DNA of 64,000 nt, from NCBI GenBank assembly GCA_021413965.1, contig JAIOPI010000004.1, positions 310,001-374,000 of the forward strand. Reading direction: 5' to 3'. The DNA is from Lentisphaerota bacterium. GTDB taxonomy: Bacteria > Verrucomicrobiota > Kiritimatiellia > UBA8416 > JAIOPI01. The number at the start of each line of letters is the position of its first letter. Position 1 is the stretch's first letter. Below the pieces are notes generated by a model. That model saw only the letters and a program-made list of their open reading frames with translations, had not been told where the DNA came from and made no database searches. Made by a program: the position numbers and the translations under genes. Below, one piece after another: positions 61,360 to 64,000 of the stretch.

Positions 61360-62490
61360 ATGCCCATCTACCTCGACCATAACGCCACGACACCCGTCGC
61401 CCCGGAGGTCCTCGCGGCCATGGCCCCCTTCTTCAGCGAGCGCTTCGGTAATCCCGCGAGCCTGCATCGCACCGGGTCGGGACGGCGGCGGGACCTGGAC
61501 GCCGCCCGCGCCCACGTCGCGCGCCTCATCGGCGCCGATGCGACCGAGATCGTCTTCACCAGCGGCGGGACCGAAAGCAATAACCTCGCCCTTCGCGGCG
61601 CCTGGCAGGCGCGCGGCCAACCCCTGCAACTCATCACCTCGCGAGTGGAACATCCGGCCGTGCGGCAGGTCTGCCGTCAGTTGCGAGCCGAAGGCGCGGA
61701 CCTGACGGAGATCGGGGTCGATCGCGCCGGCAGGCTCGACCTCGAGGCGCTGCGGGCCGCACTGGCACGTGGACCGGCCCTCGTCAGCCTGATGTGGGCC
61801 AACAACGAGACCGGCGTGCTCTTCCCCATGCCGGAAATCGCGCCCATGGTGAAGGCCGCCGGCGGGCTCCTGCACACCGACGCCGTGCAGGCCGCGGGCC
61901 GCATCCCGATCCGCGTGCGTGACGTGGCCGTGGACCTGCTCTCGATCAGCGGCCATAAGCTCCATGGCCCGAAGGGCATCGGCGCGCTCTACGTACGTCG
62001 CGGTGTGAAGCTGCACCCGCAGCTGCTGGGCGGCACGCAGGAGCAAGGCCTGCGGGCGGGAACCTCCAACGTGCCCGGCATCGTGGGCCTCGGCCAGGCC
62101 AGTGAATGGGCCGCCCGCCGGCTGCCCGAGATGGCCCGCGTACGCGCCCTGCGCGACCGGCTTGAAGCGGGGCTGCGTGCGCACTGCCCCGGGATGGTGG
62201 TCCACGGCGCCGGCGACCCGCGCTTGCCCAACACCCTGAACGTCCGCTTCCCCCGGATCGAAGGCGAGTCGCTGCTGTTTCGACTGGATGACGCCGGCAT
62301 CGCCATTTCCACCGGGGCCGCCTGCAGTTCCGGCAAGATGGAACCGTCACACGTCATCCTGGCCATGGGCATCACCGGTCGCGACGCCGGAGGGGCCGTG
62401 CGCTTCAGCCTGGGACTCGACAACACCGAGGCGGACATCGAGGCGACCATCACCGAAACAGCCGCTGCCGTGCAGGCCATGCGAGGGTGA
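61360..62490 (+). CDS. Cysteine desulfurase, NifS/IscS type
   Basis: 376 residues from ATG 61360 (MPIYLDHNATTP). It releases sulfur from cysteine as an enzyme-bound persulfide for Fe-S clusters and thiolation. The PLP lysine is K200 in SGHKLHGPKGIG, the His stacking on PLP is in RVEHPAV, and the persulfide C322 is in STGAACSSGKMEPSHV. The short Cys loop (ACSSG) fits the IscS/NifS group rather than SufS. No IscU or regulator gene adjoins. The start has no Shine-Dalgarno; a weak TTGCCA-17-GACACT pair ends 10 bases before the ATG, so it might also be near-leaderless. Confidence 0.93.
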   Translation: MPIYLDHNATTPVAPEVLAAMAPFFSERFGNPASLHRTGSGRRRDLDAARAHVARLIGADATEIVFTSGGTESNNLALRGAWQARGQPLQLITSRVEHPAVRQVCRQLRAEGADLTEIGVDRAGRLDLEALRAALARGPALVSLMWANNETGVLFPMPEIAPMVKAAGGLLHTDAVQAAGRIPIRVRDVAVDLLSISGHKLHGPKGIGALYVRRGVKLHPQLLGGTQEQGLRAGTSNVPGIVGLGQASEWAARRLPEMARVRALRDRLEAGLRAHCPGMVVHGAGDPRLPNTLNVRFPRIEGESLLFRLDDAGIAISTGAACSSGKMEPSHVILAMGITGRDAGGAVRFSLGLDNTEADIEATITETAAAVQAMRG

Positions 62491-62545
62491 TGAACGCAGC
62501 CGCCACGCGGGGAGGCCATGGGCGCGTCGCCCGGTGCGTCGCCCC

Positions 62546-62575
62546 TTGATAACTGAACGTTCGTTCTGTTATCCT
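62546..62575 (+). promoter_or_regulatory. Promoter of the Y-family polymerase gene with embedded LexA-like operator
   Basis: TTGATA (62546-62551), 18 bases, TATCCT (62570-62575), then 6 bases to the ATG, so the mRNA is predicted leaderless. In the spacer, GAAC-GTTC-GTTC (62555-62566) fits the GAAC-N4-GTTC palindrome of Gram-positive-type LexA boxes. Repressor binding there would block RNA polymerase directly. Confidence 0.6.
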
Positions 62576-62581
62576 GTCTGC

Positions 62582-63889
62582 ATGCCCACCGTCCCCATCA
62601 CGCTGGCGGCCTATCCGAAGGCCATCATCCACCTGGATGCCGACGCCTTTTTCGCCTCGGTCGAGCAGGCCCTCGTGCCCGCCCTGCGCGGCAAGCCCCT
62701 CGCCACCGGCAAGGAGCGCGGCATCATCGCCTGCGCCAACTACGCAGCCAAGGCCGCCGGCGTGAAGCGCGGCGTCCCCCTCCACATGGCCCGCGAACTC
62801 TGCCCCACGCTGATCGTCGTGCCGAGCGATTACGAGGCCTACAGCCTGTTCTCCACGCGCATGTTCAACATCATGCGCACCTTCACCCCCATCGTGGAGG
62901 AATACTCCATCGACGAAGCCTTTGCCGACATCACCGGCATGCGGCGCGTGTTCCGCACGTCCTACGAGGAGATCGCCCGCCGGATGAAGGACACCATCCA
63001 GCGCGAACTGGGCATCACCGTATCGGTCGGGCTGAGCACGTCGAAGTCGCTGGCCAAACTGTGCTCCAAGTTCCGCAAGCCGGACGGGTTCACCGCCGTG
63101 CAGGGCCGCCACATCCACCTGCTGCTCGAACGAACGCCGCTGGAGCGGGTCTGGGGCTTCGGCCCCAACACCGTCAGCCTGCTCAAGAAGCACGGCCTGA
63201 CCTGCGCGCTGGATTACATCAACCGCCCCGAAACATGGGCGGCCAAGCTGCTGCACAAGCCCGGACGCGAAATCTGGAACGAGCTGCGCGGCCATGCGGT
63301 CTGGGAGGTGAACCCCGAGGAGAAAAGCGCTTATGCGACCATCCTGAAGTCCAAGACCTTTTCGCCGTCATCGCGCGATCGGGAACTGGTGTTCGCCAAG
63401 CTCATCCGCAACGTGGAAGCGGCGTTTCAAAAAGCCCGCCGCTACCACCTGCGACCGCGCGGGCTGGCCGTGATCCTGCGCCACCAGGATTTCCATCATG
63501 ACGGCCTGGAGGCCAAGCTCAACCGACCAACCGCCTCCACCCTGGAGGTCCTGCCGCTCATCCGCCACCTCTTTGAGCAGGTGTTCCGCGCGGGAGCTGA
63601 GTATCGCGCCACCATGATCATCCTCGGCAACCTCCAGCGCGACGACGCCGAGCAGCTGGAACTTTTCGAAGACCGCCTGCACCTCGACCAGCTCCGGCAG
63701 GTCACCATCGCTGTGGATGCCATCAATGCACGCTTCGGCCAGCACACGGTGGGCTCCGGCACCGCCTTGAACCTCGACCGCAAACCCGCCCACGCCCGCG
63801 ACGAAGCCCCCCTGCGCCACGGACACCTGCTGCGCGGCGAAACCGCCCAGCAGCGCCTCGGCATCCCGCGACTGGATATCAAAGTATGA
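62582..63889 (+). CDS. dinB: Y-family DNA polymerase (DinB/Pol IV type)
   Basis: 435 residues from ATG 62582. It is an error-prone translesion polymerase. The catalytic acids are in IIHLDADAFFASVEQ and YSIDEAFADITG; further blocks are GIIACANYAAKAAGVKRGVPLHMA (finger region) and TVSVGLSTSKSLAKLCSKFRKPDG with the helix-hairpin-helix WGFGPNTVSLLKKHG. A little-finger domain covers about 250-365. The last 70 residues are an extra tail, rich in basic residues, without a clear beta-clamp motif of the QLxLF kind; QLELFED near 360 is the best candidate. A LexA-like box in its promoter suggests SOS induction. Confidence 0.9.
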   Translation: MPTVPITLAAYPKAIIHLDADAFFASVEQALVPALRGKPLATGKERGIIACANYAAKAAGVKRGVPLHMARELCPTLIVVPSDYEAYSLFSTRMFNIMRTFTPIVEEYSIDEAFADITGMRRVFRTSYEEIARRMKDTIQRELGITVSVGLSTSKSLAKLCSKFRKPDGFTAVQGRHIHLLLERTPLERVWGFGPNTVSLLKKHGLTCALDYINRPETWAAKLLHKPGREIWNELRGHAVWEVNPEEKSAYATILKSKTFSPSSRDRELVFAKLIRNVEAAFQKARRYHLRPRGLAVILRHQDFHHDGLEAKLNRPTASTLEVLPLIRHLFEQVFRAGAEYRATMIILGNLQRDDAEQLELFEDRLHLDQLRQVTIAVDAINARFGQHTVGSGTALNLDRKPAHARDEAPLRHGHLLRGETAQQRLGIPRLDIKV

Positions 63890-64000
63890 CGCACGCCCTC
63901 ATCCACCATCCGACAGCCACCAGGACACACGAGGGCACCAAGCCGATCACGCCGCTCGCCAGGGTGCGCCCGCTTTGTGTCTTCGCGACGTCGCCATTCT
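63890..64000. other. End of window, no feature seen
   Basis: The last 111 bases hold no recognisable gene end, promoter or repeat. A gene entering from beyond the window cannot be excluded. Confidence 0.5.

Overview
The window is a gene-dense, GC-rich stretch of a bacterial chromosome. It reads as a Gram-negative member of the Planctomycetes-Verrucomicrobia-Chlamydiae group, most likely Kiritimatiellota or Verrucomicrobiota. The pointers are a Minf_1886-type protein otherwise known from Planctomycetes and Verrucomicrobia, very large secreted CotH/lamin-tail and beta-helix proteins, dockerin-like HSADY...RVLAYW repeats, an RNase HIII, and outer-envelope genes (Wza-type lipoprotein export, TolC, an outer-membrane barrel). 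This placement is inference; there is no rRNA gene in the window. No stretch longer than 300 bases lacks a gene, and I see no prophage, insertion sequence or CRISPR array.

Layout. 1-7.5 kb: the end of leuS with a coupled 55-residue membrane protein, a Minf_1886 protein, three small membrane proteins, an ECF sigma/anti-sigma pair and guaA. 7.6-22 kb: a 1794-residue CotH/lamin-tail protein, a secreted protein of unknown function, a glycosyltransferase, an FHA protein, acetyl-CoA synthetase and a DUF4091 protein. 22-28 kb: a minus-strand exopolysaccharide operon (outer-membrane barrel, Wzz/BY-kinase, Wza-like lipoprotein, TPR-like protein). 28-40.9 kb: RNase HIII, an M29 aminopeptidase, trpF and trpBA separated by an oppositely oriented cytochrome c-PQQ dehydrogenase gene, an oxidoreductase, a degenerate serine-recombinase-like protein, trmL, tolC, a methyltransferase and ilvC. 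40.9-45 kb: a hybrid histidine kinase, a LON-domain protein and proC. 45-50.4 kb: a three-gene operon of DUF5107, a glycosidase-like protein and a secreted phosphodiesterase. 50.5-53.8 kb: a translationally coupled lhgO-hydrolase-GNAT operon. 54-59.7 kb: a 1905-residue modular beta-helix protein. 60-64 kb: tRNA-Cys, a 35-residue basic protein, mdh, a cysteine desulfurase and a Y-family polymerase under a LexA-like operator.

Two themes run through the window. First, several genes (rnhC, the recombinase-like gene, the polymerase gene, the gene at 22155) have a recognisable -35/-10 pair ending 6-8 bases before the ATG and no Shine-Dalgarno, which suggests leaderless mRNAs. Second, convergent gene pairs are closed by GC-rich hairpins without U-tracts, some overlapping the stop codons, or by stop codons shared across both strands. 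The secreted proteins, the polysaccharide operon and the glycan-related operon suggest a cell that invests in surface adhesion and polysaccharide handling. The biosynthetic genes (trp, ilv, pro, gua) suggest it makes its own amino acids and GMP.
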